Shown one piece after another: positions 25,099-34,990 of a stretch of DNA of 64,000 nt (positions are counted from its first letter, which is position 1; the number at the start of each line of letters is the position of its first letter). The position numbers were made by a program, and so were the translations under genes. Source of the DNA: DATJKD01 sp963834855 (GTDB lineage: Bacteria; Pseudomonadota; Gammaproteobacteria; Steroidobacterales; Steroidobacteraceae); the NCBI GenBank assembly GCA_963834855.1, contig CAWIDH010000031.1:99052-163051 (forward strand), read 5' to 3'. A model generated the notes under the pieces. It saw only the letters and a list, made by a program, of their open reading frames with translations, ran no database searches and was not told the DNA's origin.

Positions 25099-26253
25099 TC
25101 AGCCGTCTTTCCTGAGCGCGCCGCGTTGCTGTGCGCTGCGGACACGCTTCTCGTGCAGGTTGCCCATGTCCGCGACACCCATCCCGGCCGGTGGCTCGAA
25201 CTGGCCGCGCCCGTAGAGGTTCTCGAACACCTGCTTGAGCGGTCCCATCTTGTCCGCCAGGGTTCGCGGCGGCCTGCCCTTCGGGAACTGGTTCGCCGGA
25301 TAGATCGGTTTCTCGTAGATCTGCCGGAACCCCTCGGTGCGCAGGTCCACCCAGGTATTGTGGTTGCAGCGCGAGCGGTGCTCGCGCAGCGCCTCGATGT
25401 CGATCGTCGCCGCCAGCACCTGCTCCTGCGGATACGGCGCGTGGCGCATCACCATGCCCGTGTAGTCGATCGCAAACGAGTAGCCCGGGCAGAACGCCTT
25501 GGGATAGTACGCATAGTCGACCGTACCCCAGTTCGAGCCGAGCAGGTAGGCCATGTTGTCGTGCGCCCGGGTGCGGCGCGTGAACATCCAGAAGTCCCAG
25601 GGTTCGGCCACGCCCTCGACTTCCTGCAGCGCCACCGGGTGGCAGATCACCTCCACGCCGTTATAGCCGAGCGCGCGCGATACCTCCGGCGTGCAGCCGT
25701 CGTGGCAGGTCATCGTGCCGAGCTTGCCGATCTCGGTATCGATCACCGGGAACAGCGTCTTGATGTCGGCGCCGAAGACGGCCTGGTATTCCTCGAGCAT
25801 GTCGTGCGGGCTGGTGCCGAGCCCGATCGAGGCCGGGATGTGCCACTTGTGGTAACGCAGCGCGAGCTCGCCGTCCGGCCCGATGATGAACGCCGAATTG
25901 AACCAGCGATCGGGGAATTCGGGGACCTTCTCTACGATGCCGCCGCCGGCGATGTAGAGCCCATACTCGCGTGCCTTGTCCGACAACGCGCGGAACTCCG
26001 GACCGTCGAAGGTGATGGCCTTCTTCATGAAGGTGTCGATGGCGTGCTCGCCCTTGCCGGGGGTCGTCACGCCCTGCATGAAGTACTCGGGGAAAACGAC
26101 CAGCCTGGCCGGCAGCTCCCAGAAGTAGCCAACGCCGAAGTCGATCATGCGCAGCGCGCGTTCGACGTTCTGCTTGATGCCGTCGCGATCCTCGGCCACC
26201 ACGACGTGCGGCTGCATCACGAGGGCTGTGTACTTGTCTATCTTGCGGCTCAT
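25099..26253 (-). CDS. Nitrilase-superfamily amidohydrolase
   Basis: 384 residues with the Glu-Lys-Cys triad visible: LVVFPEYFM (Glu), LRYHKWHIP (Lys) and GTMTCHDGCTPEV (Cys in TCHD). The C-terminal extension (about 70 residues) is longer than in simple carbon-nitrogen hydrolases and recalls aliphatic amidases and nitrilases. It would hydrolyse an amide, nitrile or carbamoyl group. Adjacent to, but convergent with, the amino-acid-decarboxylation operon, so the substrate may be related. Substrate not determinable. Confidence 0.88.
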   Translation of the reverse strand: MSRKIDKYTALVMQPHVVVAEDRDGIKQNVERALRMIDFGVGYFWELPARLVVFPEYFMQGVTTPGKGEHAIDTFMKKAITFDGPEFRALSDKAREYGLYIAGGGIVEKVPEFPDRWFNSAFIIGPDGELALRYHKWHIPASIGLGTSPHDMLEEYQAVFGADIKTLFPVIDTEIGKLGTMTCHDGCTPEVSRALGYNGVEVICHPVALQEVEGVAEPWDFWMFTRRTRAHDNMAYLLGSNWGTVDYAYYPKAFCPGYSFAIDYTGMVMRHAPYPQEQVLAATIDIEALREHRSRCNHNTWVDLRTEGFRQIYEKPIYPANQFPKGRPPRTLADKMGPLKQVFENLYGRGQFEPPAGMGVADMGNLHEKRVRSAQQRGALRKDG

Positions 26254-26294
26254 TGTCGTCTCCGGTCGGCCGGCATCGTCGCCGGTGCTGCGTT

Positions 26295-27866
26295 TCAGAA
26301 GTTCGCGTTCTTAAGTCCCATATCGTCCAGCATGACCCGTGCGGTGATGGTGCCCATCGCCGAAATTCCGCCCCCGGGATGGCAGTGCGGCCCGGTCATG
26401 TAGAGCTGCTTCACGGGCGAACGGTAGTGTGCGTAACCGGGAAATGGCCGGAAGTAGCCGAGCTGGGCCGCGATTCGCTCGCCGCCGTTCGTCGTGCCCT
26501 CGACGAAGCATGGATTGTCGGCTTCGAGTGTTTCTCTCGTCTGCACGTAGCTGGCGAGTATGGTGTCGTCGGTGATGTTCGGCGCGTATTGCCGCAGTTT
26601 CGGTAACAGGACCTCGTGCGCGTACGCATGACCGATGTCGGCCCAGTTTCGACCGTCGGCGAGCCAGTTCGACACAAAGGTGTCGAGGATCAGCGTGTGC
26701 ATTCCGGCCGGGGCGCGGCTCGGATCGAGCAGTGTCCAGCATGCGCACCAGAGGAACGGATCGCCCGGCGGGATCCCCATCGCCAGCTCGGCATAGAACC
26801 GCCTCATCTGCTCGGTGGAATCGACGATGCGATGGAAGAGGCAGGCGCTCATGTCGGGGCCGTTCAGGAATTTCGGGGGCTCGCGCAACGCAAGCTGCAG
26901 GCGGCAGACGCTGATCTGGCCGAAGGAAAATTTCCGCACCATGTCGATGAAGTCCGGCGCGAGCTTGTCCTGTCCGACCAGCCTCAGAAATGTCTGCCTG
27001 GGATCGAGCGCGGAGACCACCGCCCGTCGCGCGGCGATCGTGCGCCCGTCAGCGAGGCGCACGCCGCGTGCCTGGTGGTCGTCGACCGGGATTTCCGTGA
27101 CCGGGCAGCCGGTGAGCACCTGGCCGCCATGGGCGTCGACGTAGCGCGCCATCGCGTTCGGCAGTTCCTGGCTGCCACCCTCCGGGATCGCCTGGCCGTA
27201 CACGTGAATAGCCGGGATCATGATGTAGAACGACTGCCCGGCGCCCTCCTGGTCGGGAAGAATCTGCGGCGCCAGCGCCCAGTTGAGCATCACCGCCTTC
27301 ACGAAGTCGTTCTCGAAGTTCATCTCGACCCAGGCGCGCGCCGACAGCGAAAACTCCTGCAGTCGCCGCAAGCCCGCATGACTGGCTTCGAGCGCCCGCG
27401 CCATCGTCGAGGGCGGCGACGGCGGCGAGAAGAACGCCTTCAGGAATCCGTCCTTCATCAACGCGAAATCGTCGTGGACGCGGCGATAACAGGCGGCATC
27501 GGCCTTCGAGTATCGTGCGATGCTGTCGCAGGTCTTATCGATGGAGCGGTAGATGATGATCCCCGGTCCGCCATGCCGGTCCGGATGGCCCGTAATGTGA
27601 TCCGCGGGCGAGAGGTACTTCAGGCCGTACCGCTCGAGCTCGGGCTGGATCGCCTTGAAATCGGCGTTGCACTGGATCCAGACGTGCGAAGAACCATAGA
27701 GGTCGTGCTTAAAGCCCGGCAGCGTGACCTCCCGCGTCACGGCGCCGCCGCCGACCCACGGGTTGCGCTCAACGACGCAGACCGACAGACCTTCCCGCGC
27801 GAGCGTGGCAGCGCACGCCAGCCCGTTTACGCCACCTCCGGCCACCACCACGTCAAACGTCGACAT
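26295..27866 (-). CDS. FAD-dependent oxidoreductase, phytoene desaturase/retinol saturase-like
   Basis: 523 residues from ATG 27866. Dinucleotide motif VVVAGGGVNGLACAATLAREG at the N-terminus, and a C-terminal FAD-closing motif YMTGPHCHPGGGISAMGT. Middle region includes IPEGGSQELPNAMARYVDAHGGQVLTG, shared by CrtI, CrtO and all-trans-retinol-saturase-like amine-oxidase-fold enzymes. No carotenoid genes are nearby, so a non-carotenoid role is likely. Co-directional with the amidohydrolase (41 nt gap). Confidence 0.87.
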   Translation of the reverse strand: MSTFDVVVAGGGVNGLACAATLAREGLSVCVVERNPWVGGGAVTREVTLPGFKHDLYGSSHVWIQCNADFKAIQPELERYGLKYLSPADHITGHPDRHGGPGIIIYRSIDKTCDSIARYSKADAACYRRVHDDFALMKDGFLKAFFSPPSPPSTMARALEASHAGLRRLQEFSLSARAWVEMNFENDFVKAVMLNWALAPQILPDQEGAGQSFYIMIPAIHVYGQAIPEGGSQELPNAMARYVDAHGGQVLTGCPVTEIPVDDHQARGVRLADGRTIAARRAVVSALDPRQTFLRLVGQDKLAPDFIDMVRKFSFGQISVCRLQLALREPPKFLNGPDMSACLFHRIVDSTEQMRRFYAELAMGIPPGDPFLWCACWTLLDPSRAPAGMHTLILDTFVSNWLADGRNWADIGHAYAHEVLLPKLRQYAPNITDDTILASYVQTRETLEADNPCFVEGTTNGGERIAAQLGYFRPFPGYAHYRSPVKQLYMTGPHCHPGGGISAMGTITARVMLDDMGLKNANF

Positions 27867-28095
27867 GCAGACTGCGCTCCCTGACGGCCGATGCCTCCGG
27901 GCGGCCGACCATGGGTCCACCCATGATCCGCGTGGCGACCGGTACCCACAACCTAGGGTTGCTCATCCGTCGATTATTTCTGCTCATGACCCCGATCGAG
28001 CCGATGAGCGAGAATGCGGTAGCCCGATGCGACAACAACCGGCCCGGCTCGCATAGCCGCCGTGGCGTGGCGTGACGGCGCCGAAAGGTCTGCGA

Positions 28096-29226
28096 ATGTC
28101 CCTGATCGCCGCTGATAACACGACCGCGCTCGCCGCGGTGATCTTCGGTCTGGCCTGGCTCGGGTTCTGGGCCGATCGCAACAAGTACACCCGCAAGGTT
28201 TCGGGCGTTCCGTGGGTTCTCACCGTCGCGCTCATCCTGTCCAATGCGCGCGTGATACCGCTCGAGGCACCTGCATACGGCTTCGTCGGTCAGTATCTGC
28301 TGCCGCTCGGGGTGCCGCTCCTGCTGTTCAAGGCCAACCTGCGCACCGTATTTACGCAGGGAGGCTGGGTGCTGTCCACGTTCCTGGTCGCGAGCCTCGG
28401 CGTCGTCGTCGGCGCTGTGAGCGGCTACTTCCTGTTCGACCTCGGCGAGGCCGGCGCGAAGATTGCGGGTACCTACGCCGGTGCATTCATCGGCGGCGTC
28501 GTGAACTTCGTCGCCATCTCGCAGGCGGTTCAGATGACGCCGACCGAGTTCAGCGTCTCGCTGGGTGCCAGCGCGCCGGCGGCGATCGTCGGCCTGCTCG
28601 TCCTGGTCACGTTGCCGTCGATACCCTTCATACGTCGCCACATCCCTTCGAAGATCATGGACCAGGCCGATGCGGCCGAGGTGACGCACGAGGCCGACGA
28701 AGCGCCGCGGTTCCGGCTGGAGCACGTCTCCGCGGCCATCGCGATCAGCTTCGCGATCTGCGCAGTCTCGAAGTACCTCTGCGCGCGCCTCGGCCTGGAG
28801 ACCTACAATCTGTTCGTGATCACGGTCATCACCGTGATCCTCGCCAACATCGCGCCCCGGCAGTTTGCGAAGCTCGAGGGTGATTTTGCGCTCGGCATGC
28901 TGTGCATGTACGCCTTCTTCGCGATGATCGGTGCCGGCACCGATGCGCTGGGGTTCGTCAGGTCCGCGCCGATCCTGTTTGTCTATTGTACGTTCATGCT
29001 GGTGGTGCACTTCATCGTGCTGTTGCTGGTCTCGAAACTCGTCAAGTTCGATCTGGCCGAGGTGATCATCGGCTCGGGCGCGGCGATCGTCGGCCCGGCG
29101 GCGTCCGCCGGAATCGCAAGCGCCAAGGGCTGGAAGACGCTGCTCACGCCAGCCATCACCATCGGCATGCTGGGCTACGTCATCGCGAATTTCGTCGGCA
29201 TCGCGATTTACCAATGGCTGAGGTGA
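28096..29226 (+). CDS. DUF819 family integral membrane protein
   Basis: 376 residues with about ten or more hydrophobic segments and a central charged cytoplasmic loop (RRHIPSKIMDQADAAEVTHEADEAPRF). LPLGVPLLLFKANLR and the repeated GGVVNFVAIS / GSGAAIVGPAASAGIA glycine-rich re-entrant-like blocks are typical of DUF819 (YjcL-like) proteins, thought to be transporters. Divergent from the phytoene-desaturase-like gene; a 13-nt dyad CAACC-TAG-GGTTG (27949-27961) lies between them and could be an operator. Confidence 0.85.
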   Translation: MSLIAADNTTALAAVIFGLAWLGFWADRNKYTRKVSGVPWVLTVALILSNARVIPLEAPAYGFVGQYLLPLGVPLLLFKANLRTVFTQGGWVLSTFLVASLGVVVGAVSGYFLFDLGEAGAKIAGTYAGAFIGGVVNFVAISQAVQMTPTEFSVSLGASAPAAIVGLLVLVTLPSIPFIRRHIPSKIMDQADAAEVTHEADEAPRFRLEHVSAAIAISFAICAVSKYLCARLGLETYNLFVITVITVILANIAPRQFAKLEGDFALGMLCMYAFFAMIGAGTDALGFVRSAPILFVYCTFMLVVHFIVLLLVSKLVKFDLAEVIIGSGAAIVGPAASAGIASAKGWKTLLTPAITIGMLGYVIANFVGIAIYQWLR

Positions 29227-29314
29227 GTCTCCGCGACGCAGGTCGCGCGGCCCGGGCGGCTGGCACGCGGGAGTGGTATCGTGCGCCGCGCGCGCCTTTT
29301 GCCTGAATGGTCAC

Positions 29315-29881
29315 ATGGAAAAGATCTACATCACTGCCGCGAGCCTCCTGCAGGACTCTTTTCGGCTCGCCGCGCGGATCCACCAGAGTGGATTTCGGCC
29401 CGATTTCATCGTCGGCATCTGGCGTGGCGGGACACCGGTCGGCATCGCCATCCAGGAGTACTTCGAATACGTCGGTGTGCGCCCCGACCACATCGCCGTG
29501 CGCACGTCCGCCTACGTCGGCATCGGTCAGCGCTCGAAGGCGATCCGTGTGCACGGTCTGCACTACATCATCGAAGAGGCCAACGCCGATAACTCGCTGC
29601 TCGTGGTCGACGATGTCTTCGATTCCGGCAACAGCATCCAGGCGCTGCTCAAGGAGCTGGCGGAGAAGATGCGACTCAACATGCCGCGCAACGTGAAGAT
29701 TGCCACGCCCTGGTACAAGCCCGGCAACAACCAGACCAGCCTCGTGCCCGATTACTACCTTCACAAGACCGATGCCTGGATCGTGTTCCCTCACGAGCTC
29801 GCCGGACTCAGCTTCGAGGAGATCGCCGCAGGCAAGACCGAGCTCGCCCCGGTCCTCGACCTGCTGAAACCCCTGGGGTGA
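29315..29881 (+). CDS. Purine (hypoxanthine/xanthine-type) phosphoribosyltransferase
   Basis: 188 residues from ATG 29315. PRTase fold with FIVGIWRGGTPVG (pyrophosphate loop) and the PRPP signature LLVVDDVFDSGNSIQ. Such enzymes convert a free purine base and PRPP to the nucleotide. C-terminal WYKPGNNQTSLVPDYYLHKTDAWIVFPHE is typical of the small bacterial/archaeal HPRT/XPRT group. Follows the DUF819 gene in the same orientation, and would salvage bases released by the deoD locus 6 kb away. Confidence 0.9.
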   Translation: MEKIYITAASLLQDSFRLAARIHQSGFRPDFIVGIWRGGTPVGIAIQEYFEYVGVRPDHIAVRTSAYVGIGQRSKAIRVHGLHYIIEEANADNSLLVVDDVFDSGNSIQALLKELAEKMRLNMPRNVKIATPWYKPGNNQTSLVPDYYLHKTDAWIVFPHELAGLSFEEIAAGKTELAPVLDLLKPLG

Positions 29882-29923
29882 GGCTGGTCGCTTCTTGGAT
29901 ACACGAGCCGAGAGGTAATGCGC

Positions 29924-31122
29924 ATGCGCAGAGCCGCCATCGTCAGCCCGCTACGTACCCCGGTCGGGAAGTTTCTCGGTTCGTTGAAGGACATCGCAGC
30001 CGGGGACCTGGCGGCTATCGTGATCAAGGGGCTGATCGAGCGCACCGGCATCGACCCTGCGCGCATCGACGACGTCGTGTTCGCGCAGGGTTATGCGAAC
30101 GGTGAGGCGCCGTGCATCGCTCGCTGGGCGGCTCTGGCGGCGGGGCTGCCAGTCAGCGTGCCCGGCTATCAGCTCGACCGCCGTTGCGGCAGCGGTCTGC
30201 AGGCCATCATCGACGCCGCAATGCTGGTGCAGACGGGCGCGGCCGACGTCGTGATCGCCGGCGGCGTGGAAAGCATGAGCAACGTCGAGTACTACAGCAC
30301 CGACATGCGCAGGCGGCGCCCGCGCAGGCTCAGTTACGCTGCACGACCGACTGACTCGTGGGCGCGTGATGTCGCAGCCGACGGCCAGGTTCGGCGTCAT
30401 CAGCGGCATGATCGAGACGGCGGAAAATCTCGCGAAGGATTATGGGATCGACCGGGAGGCCTGTGACGAGTACGCGGTGATGAGCCACCAGCGCGCCGCG
30501 GCAGCCTGGGACGCAGGCAAGTTCGACGACGAGATCGTCCCGGTGCCGATCCCGCAACGCAAGGGTCCGGCGATCATGTTCGCGCGCGACGAAGGCTTTC
30601 GTCCCGACGCATCGATGGCCACGCTCGGTGCCTTGAAGCCGATCGAGGGCGGCGTCGTAACGCCCGGCAACGCCAGCCAGCAGAACGACGCGGCGGCGGC
30701 CTGCCTCGTGGTGGCGGAGGAGCAGCTCGCGCGACTCGGCCTCGAGCCCGGGGCGTGGCTGGTGGGCTGGGCCGCGGCTGGATGCGAGCCGTCGCGCATG
30801 GGTATCGGGCCGGTACCGGCCGTCGAGCGGCTGTTCGCGGCGGACCGGGCTCGGCTGGGACTCCATCGACCTCGTCGAGTTGAACGAGGCGTTCGCGCCC
30901 CAGGTGCTTGCCGTACTCAAGGGCTGGGGCTGGGACGATCGCTCGCGGCTGAACGTCAACGGCTCCGGCATCTCGCTCGGTCATCCGATCGGCGCGACCG
31001 GCGGCCGGATACTCGCGACGCTGCTGGGCGAACTGCGCCGGCGCAAAGCGCGCTACGGTCTCGAGACGATGTGCATCGGCGGCGGGCAAGGGCTCGCTGC
31101 CGTGTTTGAACGCGCCAACTAG
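29924..31122 (+). CDS. Thiolase (acetyl-CoA acyltransferase), two apparent +1 frameshifts
   Basis: Three frames must be joined to give a normal thiolase of about 398 residues. Part 1 has the nucleophile Cys in DRRCGSGLQA and GGVESMSNVEYYSTDMR. Part 2 (from about 30316) starts ARAGSVTLHDRLTRGR and continues MIETAENLAKDYGI. Part 3 (from about 30850) has NEAFAPQ, the His motif GHPIGATGGR and the second Cys in CIGGGQG. All catalytic residues survive. ATG 29924 is preferred (GAGAGG spacing). Role: beta-oxidation-type thiolysis or condensation of acyl-CoA. Confidence 0.87.
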
Positions 31123-31176
31123 ACCCGCGGACGAGACTGCCCACTAAGCAGCCGAACGGCCTTCACTCTCTCCGCC

Positions 31177-32406
31177 ATGACCCGCGCGCCTGTCGTCGAC
31201 TTCGGTGCCTGCGATTCGGCGTTTACGGCAGATCCGTATCCGGTCTACGCGCGGCTCCGCGAGAGCACCCCGATCTTCCGGGCGGACCGGCTGGGCATGA
31301 CGATGTTCACGCGGTACGAAGATGTCCGCGGCCTCGTCCTCGACGCGCGACTGGGCCGCAGCCTGGACCATGTGTCCGATCCGGGGGAGGTGGCGCAGCG
31401 CCGGCACGCGCTGGGGTGGGGCCGGCTGCCAGACTACGACCGCTACGTTCGCGTCAACCTGCTCGAGACCGAGGGCGCCGACCACGCGCGCGTGCGACGC
31501 CTGGTCGCGGCGGCGTTCAGCCCGCGACGGATCCGTGACCTGCGCGGCGGGATCCGCCAGCGTGTCGAGCGGCTGATCGACACGCGATTGCCGGACCGCC
31601 GCATGGACTTCGTCGCCGACATGGCGGCGCCACTGCCCGTGCAGGTGATCGCGGAGCTGCTCGGCTGGCCAGACGAGGAACAACAGCGCCTGCGGCCGTG
31701 GTCGGCCCGGATCGTCCGGCTCTACGAGAAGGACCACTCCGCGGAGGACGAGATTCGCGCGGAGGAGGCGACGCGTGAGTTTGCCGCGAGGCTTGCGGCG
31801 CTCGCGGAAGCGCGTCGCGCGGAACCACGCGACGACCTGGTTTCCGCCCTGGTCGCGGTGAGCGACCAGGGCGACGTCCTGACGCGTGACGAGCTGATCT
31901 CGATCTGCATGCTGCTGCTCAACGCGGGTCACGAGGCGACCGCCAACGCCGCCGGTAACGGGCTCTGGGCGCTGCTCCGCCATCCGGACGAGCTCGCGCG
32001 CCTGCAACAGGATCCCGCGCTTCTGCCGTCCGCCGTCGAGGAGATGCTGCGCTACGACGCGCCGCTGCAGCTTTTTCATCGCTACGTGCTCGAGGACCTG
32101 GAACGCGGCGGCGTCGAGCTCACGCGCGGGGAAATGATCGGGCTGCTGTACGGTTCGGCAAACCGCGACCGCGAGGTCTTCGAGCGCGCGGACGAATTCG
32201 ATGTCGGTCGCTCGCCGAACCGGCATCTCGCCTTCGGTGCGGGTACGCATTTCTGCCTGGGTGCCCAGCTCGCACGGCTCGAGCTGGGGGTTTTGTTCGA
32301 AACGCTGCTCTCGCGTCTGCCGATGCTGCGGCTCGATGGCGAGCCGCCGCGCTATCGCCGTGGACTCGTTTTCCGCGGGCTCGAGAGCCTGAACGTACGC
32401 TGGTGA
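31177..32406 (+). CDS. Cytochrome P450 (bacterial class I type)
   Basis: 409 residues. I-helix AGHEATAN, K-helix EEMLR (ExxR), and the haem loop FGAGTHFCLGAQLAR with the cysteine ligand at about 355. Soluble, no membrane anchor. It needs ferredoxin and ferredoxin reductase partners, none of which are seen nearby. Co-directional with the thiolase (54 nt gap). A 25-bp inverted repeat begins immediately after its stop codon. Confidence 0.95.
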   Translation: MTRAPVVDFGACDSAFTADPYPVYARLRESTPIFRADRLGMTMFTRYEDVRGLVLDARLGRSLDHVSDPGEVAQRRHALGWGRLPDYDRYVRVNLLETEGADHARVRRLVAAAFSPRRIRDLRGGIRQRVERLIDTRLPDRRMDFVADMAAPLPVQVIAELLGWPDEEQQRLRPWSARIVRLYEKDHSAEDEIRAEEATREFAARLAALAEARRAEPRDDLVSALVAVSDQGDVLTRDELISICMLLLNAGHEATANAAGNGLWALLRHPDELARLQQDPALLPSAVEEMLRYDAPLQLFHRYVLEDLERGGVELTRGEMIGLLYGSANRDREVFERADEFDVGRSPNRHLAFGAGTHFCLGAQLARLELGVLFETLLSRLPMLRLDGEPPRYRRGLVFRGLESLNVRW

Positions 32407-32621
32407 GGTGCCGGGCCGGGAAAGCGGGAAAACCTGCCGCGCCAGAGCGTTCCGGTCGCAAGAGGGACGGAACGAGCGGTCAAGGGCAACGGCTGTCTAC
32501 GGATAGTGGAAGTAACGCTTCACGCCGTGCCTCAGCCAAGGTCGCGCGGCTATTCCACGCACGTTTCTCGTGCTTTCGCAGACGTTTACCGCCTACTTTC
32601 CCGCTTTCCCGGCCCGGCACC
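32407..32621. repeat. 215-nt element bounded by a perfect 25-bp inverted repeat
   Basis: The 25 nt at 32407-32431 are the exact reverse complement of 32597-32621. The interior contains further pairings, GTTCCG/CGGAAC (32449-32454 with 32468-32473) and GTGGAA/TTCCAC (32506-32511 with 32553-32558). The element exactly fills the space between the stop codons of the convergent P450 and ALDH genes. No target duplication is evident. It could be a MITE-like unit or an outsized two-way terminator. Confidence 0.8.
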
Positions 32622-32623
32622 CT

Positions 32624-33518
32624 TCAGGCGCCGATCGGGTGCCAGGTCGTCTTCGTTTCCTGCGTGTCGCGAATGAGGTACGGGCTCTGCGACCCGGCCG
32701 CATACCAGTCGAGGCCCGCGCGCAGCACGACGCGCTTGATGTTGTCGGCCGCCGCCAGCTGAATTCGACGGGCTGTGTCCGCCTCGGCATCGCAGTACAC
32801 GACCGCATTGACGTCCATGTGCGAGGCGAACTGCTCGACGAGCTCCTCGCGCAATCCGGTCAGCACGTTGATGACGCCGGCGGGGATGTCCGAGGCCTGC
32901 AGGACCTCGCCCAGGCTCACTGCGGCGAGCGGCAGCGACTGCGAGGCGAGCACGATGCAGGTGTTGCCGCCGGCCACGGCGGGTGCCACGTTCGAGACCA
33001 GGCCGAGCAGCCCATTTGCCTCCGGCGCGATGATCGCGACGACCCCGGTCGGTTCGAGGACCGAGAAATTGAAGTGCGAGGTGGCGACCGGATTGACCGA
33101 GCTGAACACCTGCTGGTACTTGTCGGCCCAGCCCGCGTAGTAGACCAGCCGTTCGATGCGTTGCCGTGACCTCGACTTTCGCGCGGGTCTGGGCGACACC
33201 CTGCAGCGCGAGCTCGGCGACGAACTGCTCGCGCCGCCCTTCGAGCATCTCTGCCGCGCGATACAGCATCTGGCCGCGCAGATACGCGCTTGCCTGCGAC
33301 CACGTGGCAAACGCGTTGCGCGCGGCGACCACGGCGTCGCGGAAGTCCTTGCGGCTGCTGCGGCAGACGTTCGCAACCAGGCGGCCGCGTCGTTCGAGCG
33401 GGTAGTAGCGGCCGGACTCGCTGCGCGGGAACTTGCCGTCCACATACAGCTTGTAGGTCTTCGCGACGGGCATGCGCGCCCGCGCGCCGTTCCCGCGTGA
33501 CTTGGCCTGCGTCGCCAT
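32624..33518 (-). CDS. Truncated ALDH-fold protein without the catalytic cysteine domain, one apparent +1 frameshift
   Basis: About 297 residues after joining two frames near 33163. The first has KTYKLYVDGKFPRSESGR and RGQMLYRAAEMLEGRR; the second has ERLVYYAGWADKYQQVF, IIAPEANGLLGLVSNVAPAVAGG and LTGLREELVEQFASHMDVN, then ends TTWHPIGA. The ALDH cofactor-binding half is present but the GQxC catalytic motif is absent. This pattern matches the second, inactive ALDH domain of ALDH16-type proteins, here encoded separately. Its ATG overlaps the stop of the complete ALDH by one base (TGATG). Confidence 0.82.
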
Positions 33519-34988
33519 CAGGAGAGCTCCACGTAGGCATCGAGCCCGTGCAGACCGCCTTCACGGCCCATGCCGCTCTCCTTGTAGCCGCCGAAGGGTG
33601 ACGTCGGGTCGAACTTGTTGAAGGTGTTCGCCCACACGACGCCCGCGCGGATCGCGCGTGTCATGCGGAAGATCTTCGCGCCCTTGTCGGTCCATACACC
33701 GCCCGACAGTCCGTAGGGCGTGTTGTTGGTCTTGTCGAGAGCCTCCTGGAAAGTGCGGAAGGTCTGGATCGCGAGCACCGGGCCGAAGATTTCCTCCTGC
33801 ACGACGCGGCTCGACTGCGACACGCCGGTAAACAGCGTCGGCCGGCACCAGTAACCGGTCTCGGGCACGCGGCAGGAGCTTTGATGCATCTCGCCGCCCT
33901 CGGCCTGCCCCAGGCCCAGGTATTCCTCGATCTTCGCCAGCTGAGCCGCCGAATTGATCGCGCCGATGTCCGTGTTCTTGTCGATCGGATCGCCGACGAT
34001 CAGGGTCTCCATCCGGTCCTTGAGTTTTTCGATAACTTCCTCGGCGACCGATTCCTGCACCAGCAAGCGCGAGCCCGCGCAGCAGACGTGACCCTGGTTG
34101 AAGAAGATCCCGTCGACGATGCCCTCGACCGCCTGGTCGAGCGCCGCGTCCGCGAAGATGACGTTGGCCGCCTTGCCGCCGAGCTCGAGCGTGTAGTGCT
34201 TCGAGGTGCCCGCGAGCCTGCGCTGGATCAGCCGGCCGACTTCGGTCGAGCCGGTAAACGCGATCTTGTCCACGTCCGCGTGCTCGACGAGCGCAGCGCC
34301 CGTGTCACCCGCGCCGGTGACGATGTTGACCACCCCAGGCGGCAGCCCGACGTCGCGGATCAGCTCGGCCGAGCTTGAGCGCGGTGAGCGGCGTGGTCTC
34401 CGCCGGCTTCAGGACGACGGTGTTGCCGCAGGCCAGCGCCGGTGCGATCTTCCAGGCCGCCATCAGCAGCGGGAAGTTCCACGGGATGATCTGGCCCGCG
34501 ACCCCGAGCGGCCGCGCGCGCCGGCCCGGGAAGGCATAGTCCAGCTTGTCAGCCCAGCCCGCGTAGTAGAAGAAATGCGCCGCGGCCAGCGGCACGTCCA
34601 CGTCGCGCGATTCCCGGATCGGCTTGCCGCCGTCGAGCGTCTCGATCACGGCGAACTCGCGCGCCCGCTCCTGAAGCGCGCGCGCGATGCGGTAGAGGTA
34701 CTTGCCGCGCTCGGACGGACGCAACGTCGACCAGCTCCGCTGCCACGCGCGGCGCGCAGCTGCCACGGCGCGGTCGATGTCGCCGGCATCGGCCTGCGCG
34801 ATCCGCGCGAGCGGCTTCGTCGTCGCGGGATTGATCGTTTCGAAATACCGTCGCTTGCGCGGGGCGACGAACTCGCCGCCGATGAAGAGCCCGTACTGCG
34901 GGTCGATCCGCACGTGATCGATGCTCTCCGGCGCCGGCGCGTACTGCCAGCTCGTGTCGAACGTGAGTTTCGTGTCCGGTCGCGCCAT
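33518..34988 (-). CDS. Aldehyde dehydrogenase of the deoxyribose operon, one apparent +1 frameshift
   Basis: About 490 residues when the frames are joined at 34362-34375, where an extra G makes the palindrome AGCTCGGCCGAGCT. N-part: LFIGGEFVAPRKRRYFETINPAT, IIPWNFPLLMAAWKIAPALACGN. C-part: FTGSTEVGR, LELGGKAANV (Glu), NQGHVCCAGSR (catalytic Cys), EEIFGPV, FGGYKESGMGRE. ATG 34988 with AGGGA upstream. In series with deoC it probably oxidises the acetaldehyde released from deoxyribose-5-phosphate, paired with the downstream truncated partner. Confidence 0.87.
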
Positions 34989-34990
34989 GC

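Noticed and set aside
27853..29214. 453-residue antisense frame over the DUF819 gene
   Set aside because: Composition typical of a shadow frame; the plus-strand gene has conserved membrane segments.
29924..31122. Programmed frameshifting as an explanation for the thiolase and other breaks
   Set aside because: No slippery heptamer, pseudoknot pattern or consistent direction toward known recoded families; unrelated housekeeping genes share the defect, so sequencing error is simpler.
32407..32621. Standard IS or MITE with target-site duplication
   Set aside because: No direct repeat flanks the 25-bp arms and no transposase is inside, so mobility is left as only one of several options.
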